Of a stretch of 59,993 bases of DNA, positions 41,724 through 52,630 are shown one piece after another; the first letter of the stretch is position 1; every line of letters begins with the position of its first letter. The DNA lies in the NCBI GenBank assembly GCA_030827165.1, contig JAURFB010000005.1, forward strand, positions 1 through 59,993, read 5' to 3'. Below the pieces are notes generated by a model. That model was given only the letters and a program-made list of their open reading frames with translations, ran no database searches and was not told the origin of the DNA. Both the position numbers and the translations under genes were made by a program. The stretch is from Marivivens sp. (GTDB lineage Bacteria; Pseudomonadota; Alphaproteobacteria; Rhodobacterales; Rhodobacteraceae).

Positions 41724-42392
41724 GTGAGCAATCCGGAAAGCTTTATCGACGAAGTGAGCGAAGAGGTCCGCCGCGACCAGCTTTTCGCGATGATGAAGCG
41801 ATATGGCTGGATCGCCGTTCTTCTGGTGATTGCCCTGGTGGGCGGAGCGGGCTGGACCGAATACAGTCGCGCCAAGGCCGAGGCCGCCGCGCAGACCGCG
41901 GGCGACGGTATCCTCGCGGCGTTGGAAAGCGATGACAGCGCGACGCGAACCGCGGCTCTGACGGCTTTGCCCGCCTCCGCAATCACGATCCTGATAGCTT
42001 CGTCCGAACAGCAGATCGCCGGCGATCTGGCAGGCGCCGCGACCACGCTTGATGCGCTGTCGGGCGACATGACCGTCCCGCAAATCTATCGCGATCTTGC
42101 AACCTTCAAGGCGATCTTGCTGCGCCACGACAGCGTGGCTCCTGAAGAGCGCAAGATGACGCTGGCGGCTCTCGCTGTGCCGGGAGGCGAATTTCGCCTT
42201 TTGGCGATGGAACAGGTCGCGTTGGCCGATATCGAACTGGGCGACACCGCCTCGGCCCTGGCCGGCCTGACGTCCATTCTTGAAGATGCCGCTGTCACGC
42301 GGGGCTTGCGTGATCGTGCATCTAGCCTGATTGTGGCCTTGGGGGGCGAGGTTCCGGCGATTGTGTCGGGCGATGTCCTGGCAAACGAATAA
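41724..42392 (+). CDS. Membrane-anchored TPR protein (YfgM-like)
   Basis: This 222-aa protein has a short cytoplasmic N-terminus (SNPESFIDEVSEEVRRDQLF), one membrane helix (about 29-44) and a periplasmic helical part with TPR-like segments. It resembles the YfgM/TPR_21 proteins that accompany bamB and der in many proteobacteria and assist the Sec translocon or periplasmic chaperones. I chose the GTG at 41724, which has AAGGA 6 nt upstream, over the ATG at 41637. It is followed 19 bp later by bamB. Confidence 0.82.
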   Translation: MSNPESFIDEVSEEVRRDQLFAMMKRYGWIAVLLVIALVGGAGWTEYSRAKAEAAAQTAGDGILAALESDDSATRTAALTALPASAITILIASSEQQIAGDLAGAATTLDALSGDMTVPQIYRDLATFKAILLRHDSVAPEERKMTLAALAVPGGEFRLLAMEQVALADIELGDTASALAGLTSILEDAAVTRGLRDRASSLIVALGGEVPAIVSGDVLANE

Positions 42393-42411
42393 CAACCGGA
42401 AGGGGCGCAGC

Positions 42412-43722
42412 GTGAGAGCAGGGGGCATCATCGGAGCGGCGCTGGGCTTGTCCCTTTTGGTCGCCTGCTCGGACAACGAAGTCCTCTTGCAGGGTCCGCG
42501 TCTCGATATCCGCGACGGATTTGCCGGAGCGCAGGAGACCGAAGTCAATCAGGCCCTGCCGATCCGCCTGACGCCCGCAAGCATCAACACCGAATGGACC
42601 CATCGCGGCGGCGGTCCTGCCCACCGCATCGCGCATCCCGCCCTTGGCGAGGCTTTGGCCCTGCAATTCGCCGTCAAGATCGGCGAAGGCAACGACAGCG
42701 GCGCGCGGATCACTGCCGATCCGGTCGTGTCGAACGGCATGAGCTATACGGTCGACGCTTATGCTCGCGTGACGGCCGTTTCGATCTCCGGCGAGACCCT
42801 CTGGACCCGCGATCTCGCGCCGCGCACCGATAACGCCAGCTCTGCCTCGGGAGGCAGCCTTGCCGTCAGTGGCGGGAGGCTCTTTGTCGGCACAGGCTAT
42901 GGCCGCCTGACCGCTCTTGATGCGGCGAGCGGAAACAAGCTGTGGAGCCAGGACCTTGACGCGCCCGGCACCGCCGCGCCCACCGTCGCGGGCAAGCTTG
43001 TCTATATTGTCGCCCGCGACAGCCGCGCCTGGGCGCTGGATGTTGAAACGGGCCGGATCGCCTGGACGGCGGACGGAACCGCGCCGACGTCGAACTTCGG
43101 CGGTGGCGCCGGTCCGGCTATCGGCAACGAACTCGCAGTCTTTCCCTTCCCCTCCGGCGAAGTCCTTGCCGCCTTCCCGCGGGGCGGTTTGACCCGCTGG
43201 TCGACGGTGATCGCAGGCCAGCGTCTTGGCCATGTGGCAGCGAGCGTGTCGGATATTTCGGCCGATCCAGTGATCGACGGCAACCGCGTCTATGTGGGCA
43301 ACGTCTCCGGTCGCACCGTGGCGCTCGATCTGGCGACCGGCGAGCGGCTCTGGACCCTCAACGACGGCGCGACCGGTCCGGTCTGGCCGGTGGGCGGCTC
43401 GATCTTCCTTCTCAACGATCTCAACGAACTGATCCGCGCCGATGCGGCCTCGGGCGAGGTGATCTGGCGCGTGGCTCTTCCACGTTTTGTCTCCGATCGT
43501 CCCAAGCGCCAGCGCGATATCCATGCGCTTTATGGCCCGATCCTTGCCGGCGGCCGCCTGATCGTCGCCTCCTCGGACGAGACCCTGCGCGAGTTTGATC
43601 CGGTCTCCGGCGCCCTTTTGCGCACGACCGATCTCCCCGGCGGCGCGGCATCGAGCCCGATCGTGGCGGGCGGCACCCTTTATGTCGTCTCCACCAAGGG
43701 CCAACTGCTGGCTTTCCGTTGA
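42412..43722 (+). CDS. bamB: Outer membrane assembly lipoprotein BamB
   Basis: BamB is a lipoprotein beta-propeller of the BAM complex that inserts outer-membrane proteins. The 436-aa protein starts at a GTG (42412) with AAGGGG upstream. It has a lipobox SLLVACSD with the lipidated cysteine at 19. The rest shows repeated PQQ-like blades (LFVGTGYGRLTALDAASGNK, NRVYVGNVSGRTVALDLATG, LIVASSDETLREFDPVSG). The order TPR-bamB-der is conserved in proteobacteria and supports the assignment. Confidence 0.92.
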   Translation: MRAGGIIGAALGLSLLVACSDNEVLLQGPRLDIRDGFAGAQETEVNQALPIRLTPASINTEWTHRGGGPAHRIAHPALGEALALQFAVKIGEGNDSGARITADPVVSNGMSYTVDAYARVTAVSISGETLWTRDLAPRTDNASSASGGSLAVSGGRLFVGTGYGRLTALDAASGNKLWSQDLDAPGTAAPTVAGKLVYIVARDSRAWALDVETGRIAWTADGTAPTSNFGGGAGPAIGNELAVFPFPSGEVLAAFPRGGLTRWSTVIAGQRLGHVAASVSDISADPVIDGNRVYVGNVSGRTVALDLATGERLWTLNDGATGPVWPVGGSIFLLNDLNELIRADAASGEVIWRVALPRFVSDRPKRQRDIHALYGPILAGGRLIVASSDETLREFDPVSGALLRTTDLPGGAASSPIVAGGTLYVVSTKGQLLAFR

Positions 43723-43770
43723 CGGCGGAATGGTGTATCGCGCCGTCTCTGACCTGACGGATTGAGAACG

Positions 43771-45222
<1,452 letters not shown>

Positions 45223-45285
45223 GGCTTGCCAAACTGGCCCTCATTTGCCGATGCTGGCATATTGGATAGAAAGTTTGGGGGTGAC

Positions 45286-45678
45286 ATGTCGATTTCTCAA
45301 CAAGAGGCGCTTGCTTTGGGCGCCGCCTATACTGCCGCTTGGAACAGCAAGAATCCCGAGGCTGTCGCCGCGTTTTATGGCGAAATATAGCAGATCGTGA
45401 TCAACCGCGGAGATCCTTGGCTCAATCGCAAGGGCGTGGCCGAGATGGCCGCCGGCTTTTATCCCGATGTGCCGGATCTCAATCTGGTCTGCGACGGGGT
45501 GCGCGCGGCGGGCGACCACATGGTCTATCTTTGGACCTTCACCGGCCATGACGCGACCACAGGCAATCCCCTGAAAATCCAAGGTCTGGAAGAATAGGAT
45601 CTGGGAAGCGGCCACAAGGTTCTCGCGTCCCGCGGCTGGTTCGATGCCGCCGACTATGCCCGTCAGGCCGCCGGCTAG
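45286..45678 (+). pseudogene. SnoaL/NTF2-like gene with two in-frame TAG stops
   Basis: One frame from the ATG at 45286 to the TAG at 45676 reads as a SnoaL-like (NTF2-fold) protein of 130 residues. It is broken by TAG codons at 45388-45390 and 45595-45597. The pieces read EALALGAAYTAAWNSKNPEA, then INRGDPWLNRKGVAEMAAGF and MVYLWTFTGHDATTGNPLKI, then DLGSGHKVLASRGWFDAADY. The second stop sits in LEE-stop-DLGSG where relatives are likely to have Trp, so TGG to TAG would explain it. TAG is used as a normal stop by other genes here, so recoding is unlikely. The function is therefore probably lost. Confidence 0.75.
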
Positions 45679-45679
45679 C

Positions 45680-45740
45680 TTCTTTTGGCTCGAAATACTC
45701 CGGGGGGAGGCCCGAAGGGACGGGGGGCCGCGCCCCCCTG
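45680..45740 (-). terminator. Terminator-like repeat, copy 3, downstream of serS
   Basis: Read on the minus strand, a GC-rich hairpin (CAGGGGGGCGCGGCCCCCC and following bases) is followed by CCGGAGTATTTCGAGCC and AAAAGAAG. It begins 8 bp past the serS stop. It shares the GGAGTATTT...GCCAAAAGAAG core with copies 1, 2 and 4 and probably ends the serS transcript. Confidence 0.75.
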
Positions 45741-45747
45741 ATCCCGT

Positions 45748-47040
45748 TTACGCTAGAACGCCGCGCGCGGTGAGGCGGGTCTTGCCGCCGACATAGGCGT
45801 GCAAGACGTCCGGCAGATCGACCGACCCATCCTCTTGCTGCCCGTTTTCCAGAACGGCGATTAGCGTCCGGCCCACGGCAAGGCCCGAGCCATTGAGCGT
45901 ATGGACAAACTCCGGCTTGCCGCCCGCGGCAGGCTTGAAGCGGGCGTTCATCCGCCGCGCCTGATAGTCGCCGCAGGTCGAGACCGACGAGATCTCGCGA
46001 TAGGCGTTCTGCCCCGGCAGCCAGACCTCAAGGTCATGGGTCCGGCGCGCGCCCGCGCCCATGTCGCCTGTGCACAGAACGACCGTGCGATAAGGCAGGC
46101 CCAGCTTTTCCAGAATTGCCTCGGCGCAGTCGGTCATCCGGCGGTGTTCGGCTTCCGACTGGTCGGGCGCGGTAATCGACACCATCTCGACCTTCTCGAA
46201 CTGGTGCTGGCGCAGCATTCCGGATGTATCGCGCCCGGCGCTGCCCGCTTCCGAGCGGAAGCACTGGGTATGGGCGACATAGCGGCGTGGCAGGGTGGCC
46301 TCGTCGACCGTCTCGCCATTGACCGTATTGGTCAGCGTCACTTCGGCGGTGGGGATCAGCCACCAACCGTTGGTGGTCTGATAGCTGTCCTCGCCGAATT
46401 TCGGCAATTGGCCGGTGCCGAGCATCATCTCGGGCAGGACCAGCACCGGAGTAATCATCTCGGTCAGGCCGTGGTGATCCACGTGGCTGTCGATCATGAA
46501 CTGGGCGAGCGCACGGTGCAGACGTGCAACCGCTCCGCCAAGGACGACGAAACGGCTCCCCGAAAGCTTGGCGGCGGTTTCGAAATCCATGCCGCCCTGA
46601 ACGGCCTTGAGCTGGTAATGCTCGACCGGCTTGAAATTCATCTCGCGCGGCGTGCCCCAGCGGCGGATTTCCACGTTGTCATGCTCGTCGGCGCCGTTCG
46701 GCACATCGTCATAGGGCAGGTTGGGGATCGTCAGGAGAAGATCTGTCAGTTCCTGATCCTTGTCCTTGGCCGCCTCGGTCATCGCCGCGACCTCGGCCTT
46801 CTTTTCGGCCACGAGGGCGCGCAGACGCTCGAACCCGGCCTCATCGCCCTTGGCCTTGGCCGCCCCCACGTCTTTCGAAGCTCTGTTCTGATCGGCCTGC
46901 GCGGTCTCGGCGGCGTGGATCATCGCCCGCCGCGCCTCGTCGATCGCCAGAATCTGCGACGACAGACCCGCAATCCCTAGACGCGAGAGCGCCGCGTCGA
47001 AAGCGGCGGGGTTGTCGCGGATGGTGCGGATATCGTGCAT
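45748..47040 (-). CDS. serS: Serine--tRNA ligase
   Basis: This class II aminoacyl-tRNA synthetase charges tRNA-Ser and tRNA-Sec. The 430-aa protein starts at the ATG at 47040 ([18 protein letters not shown]). It has the N-terminal coiled-coil arm ([20 protein letters not shown]), motif 2 ([29 protein letters not shown]) and motif 3 ([20 protein letters not shown]). Length and motifs are standard. It is divergent from yajC with 175 bp between; that spacer shows nothing else convincing. Confidence 0.96.
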   Translation of the reverse strand: MHDIRTIRDNPAAFDAALSRLGIAGLSSQILAIDEARRAMIHAAETAQADQNRASKDVGAAKAKGDEAGFERLRALVAEKKAEVAAMTEAAKDKDQELTDLLLTIPNLPYDDVPNGADEHDNVEIRRWGTPREMNFKPVEHYQLKAVQGGMDFETAAKLSGSRFVVLGGAVARLHRALAQFMIDSHVDHHGLTEMITPVLVLPEMMLGTGQLPKFGEDSYQTTNGWWLIPTAEVTLTNTVNGETVDEATLPRRYVAHTQCFRSEAGSAGRDTSGMLRQHQFEKVEMVSITAPDQSEAEHRRMTDCAEAILEKLGLPYRTVVLCTGDMGAGARRTHDLEVWLPGQNAYREISSVSTCGDYQARRMNARFKPAAGGKPEFVHTLNGSGLAVGRTLIAVLENGQQEDGSVDLPDVLHAYVGGKTRLTARGVLA

Positions 47041-47215
47041 GGGTCCGGCTCCTTGGGCTGGTGTTTTCCTTCGTGGCCCCCATATGCCGCAAAGGCACGG
47101 GCCTGTGAACAGGGAAAAAGGGCAGGGCTTGTTGCCATTCCCCGAGCGCGGGCTTAACGTGCCGCGACTTTCGCGGGGGCTCCCCGCCTGACCATCAACA
47201 GACAGGGAACAACCC

Positions 47216-47497
47216 ATGCAGGGCATCCAATCCATCATCCCGCTGATCCTCGTGTTCGGCATCATGTATTTCCTTCTGATCCGTCCGCAGCAGAAGAAGC
47301 TCAAAGAGCATCAGCAGATGGTTGCAGCCCTGCGTCGCGGCGATCAGGTCGTCACGCAAGGCGGCCTCATCGGCAAGGTGACCAAGGTCAAGGACGACAA
47401 CGAGGTCGAGGTCGAGATCGCCTCGGGCGTTTCGGTCCGCGTTGTCCGTTCGTCGATTTCGGCTGTGACCAGCAAGACCGAACCGGCCAAGGCCTAA
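47216..47497 (+). CDS. yajC: Preprotein translocase subunit YajC
   Basis: YajC is a small SecDF-associated membrane protein. The 93-aa product has a single N-terminal helix ([20 protein letters not shown]), the basic KKLKEHQQM segment and a C-terminal domain with [19 protein letters not shown]. An AGGGAACAA leader precedes the ATG. It is followed 21 bp later by secD, the usual operon. Confidence 0.95.
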   Translation: MQGIQSIIPLILVFGIMYFLLIRPQQKKLKEHQQMVAALRRGDQVVTQGGLIGKVTKVKDDNEVEVEIASGVSVRVVRSSISAVTSKTEPAKA

Positions 47498-47518
47498 TTC
47501 GCCACAGGATCTTTCCAG

Positions 47519-49180
47519 ATGCTCCACATCTCACCGTTCCGGCAGGTTCTTATCGTTCTGACCTGCTTGGTCGGGCTGGCGCTTGCCGTGCCCAACCTTT
47601 CTTATGACCGGGTGGAGCGTCATAACGACGCCGTCGCCGCGATCGAAAGCGGCCGTTCCAACGAGGCGCTCGAGGCGGATGCCGCTCTTTGGCCCTCGTT
47701 CCTGCCCTCGGGCCTTGTGAACCTTGGCCTCGATCTTCGGGGCGGGGCGCATCTTCTGGCCGAAGTTCAGGTCGCGGATGTCTATGCCGCGACCATGGAA
47801 GGGATGTGGCCCGATGTGCGCGACGTTCTCGCCGCGCAGCGCGATACGGTCGGCTTTGTCACGCGCGAAGAGAGCGAACCGGATGTCCTGAAGGTCAAGA
47901 TTTCCAATCCCGAAGGCGCCGAGCAGGCCCTCGAACTGGTGCGCGGGCTTGCGCGGCCGGTCGCATCGCTGACGGGGGCTGGATCGTCAAACATCGTTGT
48001 GGAAGCGGATGGGCCGGTTCTGACGATCGCGCTCAGCGAGGCCGAAATGGCCGCGACCGACGAGCGGACGCTGCAACAGGCGCTCGAGATCATCCGCCGC
48101 CGCATCGACGCGGCCGGCACGCGCGAGCCGTCGATCCAGCGGCAAGGGGCGGACCGCATTCTTATTCAGGTTCCGGGTGCGAAATCAGCCCAAGAGCTGA
48201 AGGGCTGGATCGGCACCACCGCCCAGCTGACCTTTCAGCCGGTTGTGAGCCGCACGAGCGACGCCAATGCCCCTGTTGCAGCGACGAACGAAGTCTTGCC
48301 TTCGCTGGATCAGCCCGGCACCTACTATGTGCTTGAAAAAACACCGGTCGTGACGGGTGAAGAGCTTGTGGACGCGCAGCCGAGCTTTGATCAGAACGGG
48401 CGTCCGGCGGTGAGTTTTCGCTTCAACCCGACCGGCGCGCGGAAGTTTGGCGACTATACCGCCGAAAATGTCGGCGCACCTTTTGCCATCGTTCTTGATG
48501 ACGAAGTGATCAGCGCGCCGACGATTCAGAGCCATATTCCGGGTGGCTCGGGCATCATCACCGGCAGTTTCTCGGTCGAGGAATCGACCAACCTGGCGGT
48601 TCTTCTGCGGGCCGGCGCACTGCCGGCGGAGCTGGTGTTCCTTGAAGAACGGACCATTGGCCCCGAACTTGGTCAGGACAGCATCGATGCCGGCCAAATG
48701 GCCGCGCTGGTGGGGATGATTGCGGTCGTCGTGTTCATGGTCTTGAGCTATGGCCTGTTTGGCGTGTTCGCCAATATCGCTCTGACGATCAACGTCGGTC
48801 TGATCTTCGGTGTCTTGTCGCTGATCGGCGCGACCCTGACCCTTCCCGGCATCGCCGGTATTGTCCTGACCATCGGCATGGCGGTCGACGCCAATGTTCT
48901 GGTCTTCGAGCGGATCCGCGAGGAGCTCAAGACCGCCAAGGGCCCGGCGCGGGCGATCGAGCTTGGCTATGAGCGGGCGCTGTCGGCCATCATGGACGCC
49001 AATATCACGACACTGATGACCGCGGCGATCCTCTGGCTCGTCGGATCGGGGCCAGTGCGGGGCTTTGCCACAACGCTTGGTCTGGGCATCCTCACCTCGG
49101 TCTTTACCGCGATCTTCGTTACCCGTTTGCTGATTGTCTGGTGGTTTCAGCGCCGCCGTCCGAAAACCATCGAGGTCTGA
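47519..49180 (+). CDS. secD: Protein translocase subunit SecD
   Basis: SecD is an RND-like membrane protein that uses the proton gradient to help pull proteins through SecYEG. The 553-aa protein has an N-terminal helix, the family motif LGLDLRGGAHLLAEV, a periplasmic domain (ALEIIRRRIDAAGTREPSIQ, NPTGARKFGDYT) and a C-terminal block of helices with GIVLTIGMAVDANVLVFERI. It lies 3 bp upstream of secF. Confidence 0.96.
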   Translation: MLHISPFRQVLIVLTCLVGLALAVPNLSYDRVERHNDAVAAIESGRSNEALEADAALWPSFLPSGLVNLGLDLRGGAHLLAEVQVADVYAATMEGMWPDVRDVLAAQRDTVGFVTREESEPDVLKVKISNPEGAEQALELVRGLARPVASLTGAGSSNIVVEADGPVLTIALSEAEMAATDERTLQQALEIIRRRIDAAGTREPSIQRQGADRILIQVPGAKSAQELKGWIGTTAQLTFQPVVSRTSDANAPVAATNEVLPSLDQPGTYYVLEKTPVVTGEELVDAQPSFDQNGRPAVSFRFNPTGARKFGDYTAENVGAPFAIVLDDEVISAPTIQSHIPGGSGIITGSFSVEESTNLAVLLRAGALPAELVFLEERTIGPELGQDSIDAGQMAALVGMIAVVVFMVLSYGLFGVFANIALTINVGLIFGVLSLIGATLTLPGIAGIVLTIGMAVDANVLVFERIREELKTAKGPARAIELGYERALSAIMDANITTLMTAAILWLVGSGPVRGFATTLGLGILTSVFTAIFVTRLLIVWWFQRRRPKTIEV

Positions 49181-49183
49181 GCG

Positions 49184-50152
49184 ATGCGTCTGCGTCTGGT
49201 TCCCGACAATACCAACATAAACTTCTTCGGCTATGCCAAGGCCACCTTTGGCGGGTCGGTCATCCTTCTGGTCGCCTCGGTGGTCCTCTTCTTCGCGATG
49301 GGGCTGAATTTCGGCATCGACTTCAAGGGCGGAACGACGATCCGCACCGATTCGACCTCGGCGGTCGATGTCGGCGCCTATCGTGCCGCAGTGACGCCGC
49401 TGGGCCTTGGCGATGTGACGATCACCGAGGTGTTCGACCCCACATTCGCTGACGACCAACACGTTGCGATGATCCGAATTCAGGCTCAGGAAGGCCAGGA
49501 AAGCGTGACCGCCGAAACCATCGGGCGGATCGAGGCGGCGCTTCTGGCGGTCGATCCCACGATCACCTTTCCGTCGGTCGAGAGCGTGGGGCCGAAGGTT
49601 TCCGGCGAGCTGATCCAGAAAGCGATCCTGGCCGTGACCGGCGCGATTGTCGCCATCGTGATCTATATCTGGCTGCGGTTCGAGTGGCAGTTTGCGCTCG
49701 GCGCGGTGGTGGCGCTTGTGCATGACGTCGGTCTGACCATCGGGCTTTTCTCGCTGTTGCAGATCAAGTTCGACCTCGCGATCATCGCGGCGCTTTTGAC
49801 CATCGTCGGCTATTCGATCAACGACACCGTGGTGGTGTTCGACCGCGCGCGCGAAAACCTTATCAAATACAAGGTGATGCCGCTGATCGATGTACTCAAT
49901 CTTTCGGCCAACGAGACGTTGAGCCGGACGCTCATGACCTCGGGCACGACGCTGATCGCGCTGATTGCGCTTCTGGTGCTGGGTGGCGATGTGATCCGGG
50001 GGTTTGTTTTCGCGATCACGTGGGGCATCATCGTCGGCACCTATTCCTCGATCTACATCGCCAAGAACGTTGTTCTCATGCTCGGCGTGAAGCGGGATTG
50101 GTCGAAAGAGAAGAAGCCCACGGGCAACCAGTTCATGGATATCGACGCCTGA
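49184..50152 (+). CDS. secF: Protein translocase subunit SecF
   Basis: SecF is the partner of SecD. The 322-aa protein has the N-terminal helix, FGIDFKGGTTIRTDS, ALVHDVGLTIGLFSLLQI, and the signature YSINDTVVVFDRARENL, followed by TLMTSGTTLIALIALLVLGG. Six membrane segments are visible. A terminator-like double hairpin follows the stop. Confidence 0.95.
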   Translation: MRLRLVPDNTNINFFGYAKATFGGSVILLVASVVLFFAMGLNFGIDFKGGTTIRTDSTSAVDVGAYRAAVTPLGLGDVTITEVFDPTFADDQHVAMIRIQAQEGQESVTAETIGRIEAALLAVDPTITFPSVESVGPKVSGELIQKAILAVTGAIVAIVIYIWLRFEWQFALGAVVALVHDVGLTIGLFSLLQIKFDLAIIAALLTIVGYSINDTVVVFDRARENLIKYKVMPLIDVLNLSANETLSRTLMTSGTTLIALIALLVLGGDVIRGFVFAITWGIIVGTYSSIYIAKNVVLMLGVKRDWSKEKKPTGNQFMDIDA

Positions 50153-50206
50153 GGGCTTTCTGGCGAAAGCCCGCCTCCGGCGGGAGTATTTTGGGCCAAA
50201 AGAAGG
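50153..50206 (+). terminator. Tandem hairpins with terminator-like repeat, copy 4, after secF
   Basis: Starting at the third base of the secF TGA region, GGGCTTTC-TGGC-GAAAGCCC forms a perfect 8-bp hairpin. It shares three bases with a second hairpin, CCCGCC-TCC-GGCGGG, followed by AGTATTTT and GGGCCAAAAGAAG. The two stems are mutually exclusive over CCC (50170-50172). The tail is the fourth copy of the shared repeat. It probably separates secDF from the Mth938-ccm transcript. Confidence 0.72.
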
Positions 50207-50213
50207 GGCGGGA

Positions 50214-50567
50214 ATGCGCCTGAACGAAGTGGTCTATAGCGGAGCGGTTCCGGTCGAGGGCTATGGGCCCGGCTTTTTCCGGCTTGGCGGGAAGGTCCAT
50301 CAGGGGCCAATTCTGGTGATGCCGGGCGGCGTTTCGAGCTGGGGCGGAATTGGTGACGCGGCGGCGATCCTGGGGGCCGCGGCCAGCATCGACGTTCTGT
50401 TCATCGGTATGGGCGCGGAGATCGCACCGTTGGATCAGGCGTTCCGTTCCCTTCTTGAAGAGGCGGGGATCGGGGTCGAGATCATGGCGAGCGCGCCTGC
50501 CTGCCGGACCTACAATGTTCTTCTGTCGGAAGGGCGGCGCGTCGGATTGGCGCTGTTGCCGGTCTGA
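50214..50567 (+). CDS. Mth938-like domain protein
   Basis: This 117-aa protein belongs to the Mth938/AAMDC-like family, a small alpha/beta fold of unclear biochemical function that in alphaproteobacteria often lies next to secF. The family segments are YGPGFFRLGGKVHQGPILVM, FIGMGAEIAPL and MASAPACRTYNVLLSEGRRV. It sits between secF and ccmA, as in related bacteria. Confidence 0.82.
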   Translation: MRLNEVVYSGAVPVEGYGPGFFRLGGKVHQGPILVMPGGVSSWGGIGDAAAILGAAASIDVLFIGMGAEIAPLDQAFRSLLEEAGIGVEIMASAPACRTYNVLLSEGRRVGLALLPV

Positions 50568-50605
50568 TGCTTCCCTCGCGGCGATCCTTCAGGTAATCGG
50601 CCCCC

Positions 50606-51223
50606 ATGGAGCTTCGTGTCACTGATCTGAAATGCCTGCGCGGCGGCATCCCCGTTCTTGATGGGGTGAGCCTTGCCGTGGCGGAGGGGCAGGCGCTGAT
50701 CTTGCGCGGGCCGAACGGGATCGGCAAGACGACGCTGTTGCGGACCCTTGCGGGCCTTCAGCCCGCCGAGGCGGGCGAGATCGCCTATCCGGCCGAGGAG
50801 GGCGCCTATGCCAGCCACGAGGACGGGATCAAGGCGGCCTTGAGCGTGCGCGAGAACCTGAGCTTTTGGGCGCGTGTTTACGGACGCAGGATGGACGAGG
50901 CGGTTTTGCAGGCCTTTGATCTGGTCGATCTGGCCGAGCGGCCGGCGGCGACACTGTCGTCGGGGCAGAAGCGCCGGCTGGGGCTTGCGCGACTGGGGGT
51001 GATTGGGCGGAAGGTCTTGTTTCTCGATGAGCCGACGATTTCGCTGGATCGATTTTCTGTAAAGCTCTTTGCCGATTTCCTGCGCGACCAGCATCTTGCC
51101 AAGGGCGGGATCGCGGTGATCGCCACGCATATCGATCTTGGGCTTGAGGCGCCGGAGCTGGACCTCGCGCCGTTTCGCGCCGCGCCAGAGGTGGCGGGTG
51201 GCAGCTATGAGGCCTTCTTGTGA
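50606..51223 (+). CDS. ccmA: Heme ABC exporter ATP-binding protein CcmA
   Basis: CcmA is the ATPase of the CcmABCD complex, which releases heme-loaded CcmE during cytochrome c maturation. The 205-aa protein has Walker A RGPNGIGKTTLLRTLAG (about 34-50), the signature LSSGQKRRLGLARL, Walker B LFLDEPTISLD, and a histidine switch region VIATHID. It opens the ccmABCDG operon and overlaps ccmB by 4 bp (GTGA). Confidence 0.94.
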   Translation: MELRVTDLKCLRGGIPVLDGVSLAVAEGQALILRGPNGIGKTTLLRTLAGLQPAEAGEIAYPAEEGAYASHEDGIKAALSVRENLSFWARVYGRRMDEAVLQAFDLVDLAERPAATLSSGQKRRLGLARLGVIGRKVLFLDEPTISLDRFSVKLFADFLRDQHLAKGGIAVIATHIDLGLEAPELDLAPFRAAPEVAGGSYEAFL

Positions 51224-51876
51224 TTGCGCTGCTGATGCGGGATCTGCGCCTTGCGGTGCGGGCGGGCGGGGGCTTTGGTCTGGGCCTCGCGTTCTTCTTG
51301 ATCGTTGTGGTTCTGGTGCCTTTTGGCGTTGGCCCCAATTCCGACCTTCTGGCCAAGATCGCGCCGGGCATCCTTTGGGTCGCGGCGCTTCTGGCGGCAC
51401 TTTTGTCGCTTGACCGGATTTTCGCGCTCGACCATGAGGACGGGTCGCTCGCGCTTCTGGCCACGTCGCCCTTGCCGATGGAAGGGGCGGCGCTGGCCAA
51501 GGCGGTCGCGCATTGGCTGACCACCGGCCTGCCGCTGACACTGGCGGCGCCGGCGCTCGGGGCCCTCTTGAACCTGCCGGGGCCGGCCTATTCGTTTCTG
51601 TTCGTCTCGCTCTTGATCGGCACACCGGCCCTGTCGGTGATCGGCACTTTCGGCGCGGCGCTGACCATCGGAATCCGGCGGGGCGGGCTTCTCTTGTCGC
51701 TACTGGTTCTGCCGCTTTATGTGCCGACGCTGATTTTCGGCGCCGAGGCGGTCCGGCGCGGCGCGGAAGGGCTTGCAACGGGGACGCCATTGATCATGCT
51801 GGCGGGGATCACGGCAGGGGCGATCGCGCTCTTGCCATTCGCGGCGGCTGTCGCATTGCGGATCAACCTGCGCTAG
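51220..51876 (+). CDS. ccmB: Heme exporter protein CcmB
   Basis: CcmB is the membrane permease partner of CcmA. The 218-aa protein has about six helices. Family segments are LFLSLL-like IALLMRDLRLAVRAGGG at the start, LLSLDRIFALDHEDGSLALL, and LPLYVPTLIFGAEAV near the C-terminus. The start is the GTG at 51220 inside GTGA. Confidence 0.93.
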   Translation: MIALLMRDLRLAVRAGGGFGLGLAFFLIVVVLVPFGVGPNSDLLAKIAPGILWVAALLAALLSLDRIFALDHEDGSLALLATSPLPMEGAALAKAVAHWLTTGLPLTLAAPALGALLNLPGPAYSFLFVSLLIGTPALSVIGTFGAALTIGIRRGGLLLSLLVLPLYVPTLIFGAEAVRRGAEGLATGTPLIMLAGITAGAIALLPFAAAVALRINLR

Positions 51877-51901
51877 GCAGGTCCCGCAGGGAGGAAAGAG
51901 A

Positions 51902-52630
51902 ATGTCGATCTGGGAATATGCGAACCCCAAGAAATTCATGACCTCGACGGCGCCGATCCTGCCGTGGGTCTTTGCGATCGCCATCGCGGCGACGGGTATC
52001 GGGCTGGTCTGGGGCTTTTTCTTCACGCCAGAGGCCGAGAATTTCGGCTCGACCGTGAAGATCATCTATCTCCATTTGCCTTCGGCGCTGATGGCGATCA
52101 ACGCCTGGCTGATGATGCTGGTGGCTTCGCTGATCTGGCTCGTGCGGCGACATCACGTCTCGGCGCTTGCGGCCAGGGCGGCGGCGCCGGTGGGCATCGC
52201 CATGACGCTGATGGCGCTTGTGACCGGGGCGATATGGGGGCAGCCGACCTGGGGGACATGGTGGGTCTGGGATCCGAGGCTGACTTCGTTCCTGATCCTG
52301 TTCCTCTTCTACCTCGGCTATGTCGCGCTCTGGTCGGCGATCGAGGATCCCGATACGGCGGCTGACCTGACGAGCGTTTTGTGCATCGTCGGTTCCGTTT
52401 TCGCGCTGCTCAGCCGCTATGCCGTCAATTTCTGGAATCAGGGCCTGCATCAGGGGGCTTCGCTGTCGATGGACAAGGCCGAGAATGTCTCGAACGTCTA
52501 TTACATCCCGCTCCTGATCAGCATGGGAGGCTTTGTCCTGCTTTTCATCGCGTTGGTCATTCTCAGAACCCGCACAGAAATCCGCCTGCGCCGGATCGGC
52601 GCATTGCAGGCCCGGGCACGGAGGACGTGA
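51902..52630 (+). CDS. ccmC: Heme exporter/handling protein CcmC
   Basis: CcmC hands heme to CcmE at the periplasmic face. The 242-aa protein has six helices and the heme-binding WWD motif TWGTWWVWDPRLTS (about 116-129). Axial histidines are expected in IIYLHLPSA (about residue 58) and near NQGLHQGAS. A GGGAGGAAAGAG leader precedes the ATG. Its TGA shares a base with the ccmD ATG. Confidence 0.95.
   Translation: MSIWEYANPKKFMTSTAPILPWVFAIAIAATGIGLVWGFFFTPEAENFGSTVKIIYLHLPSALMAINAWLMMLVASLIWLVRRHHVSALAARAAAPVGIAMTLMALVTGAIWGQPTWGTWWVWDPRLTSFLILFLFYLGYVALWSAIEDPDTAADLTSVLCIVGSVFALLSRYAVNFWNQGLHQGASLSMDKAENVSNVYYIPLLISMGGFVLLFIALVILRTRTEIRLRRIGALQARARRT

Noticed and set aside
45388-45597. Recoding of TAG as an amino acid in the SnoaL-like gene
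   Set aside because: Several intact genes in the window end with TAG, and no suppressor tRNA or pyrrolysine gene is visible; nonsense mutation is simpler.
47041-47215. tRNA or small RNA gene between serS and yajC
   Set aside because: No cloverleaf, no T-loop consensus and no terminator; I see only a divergent promoter-sized spacer.
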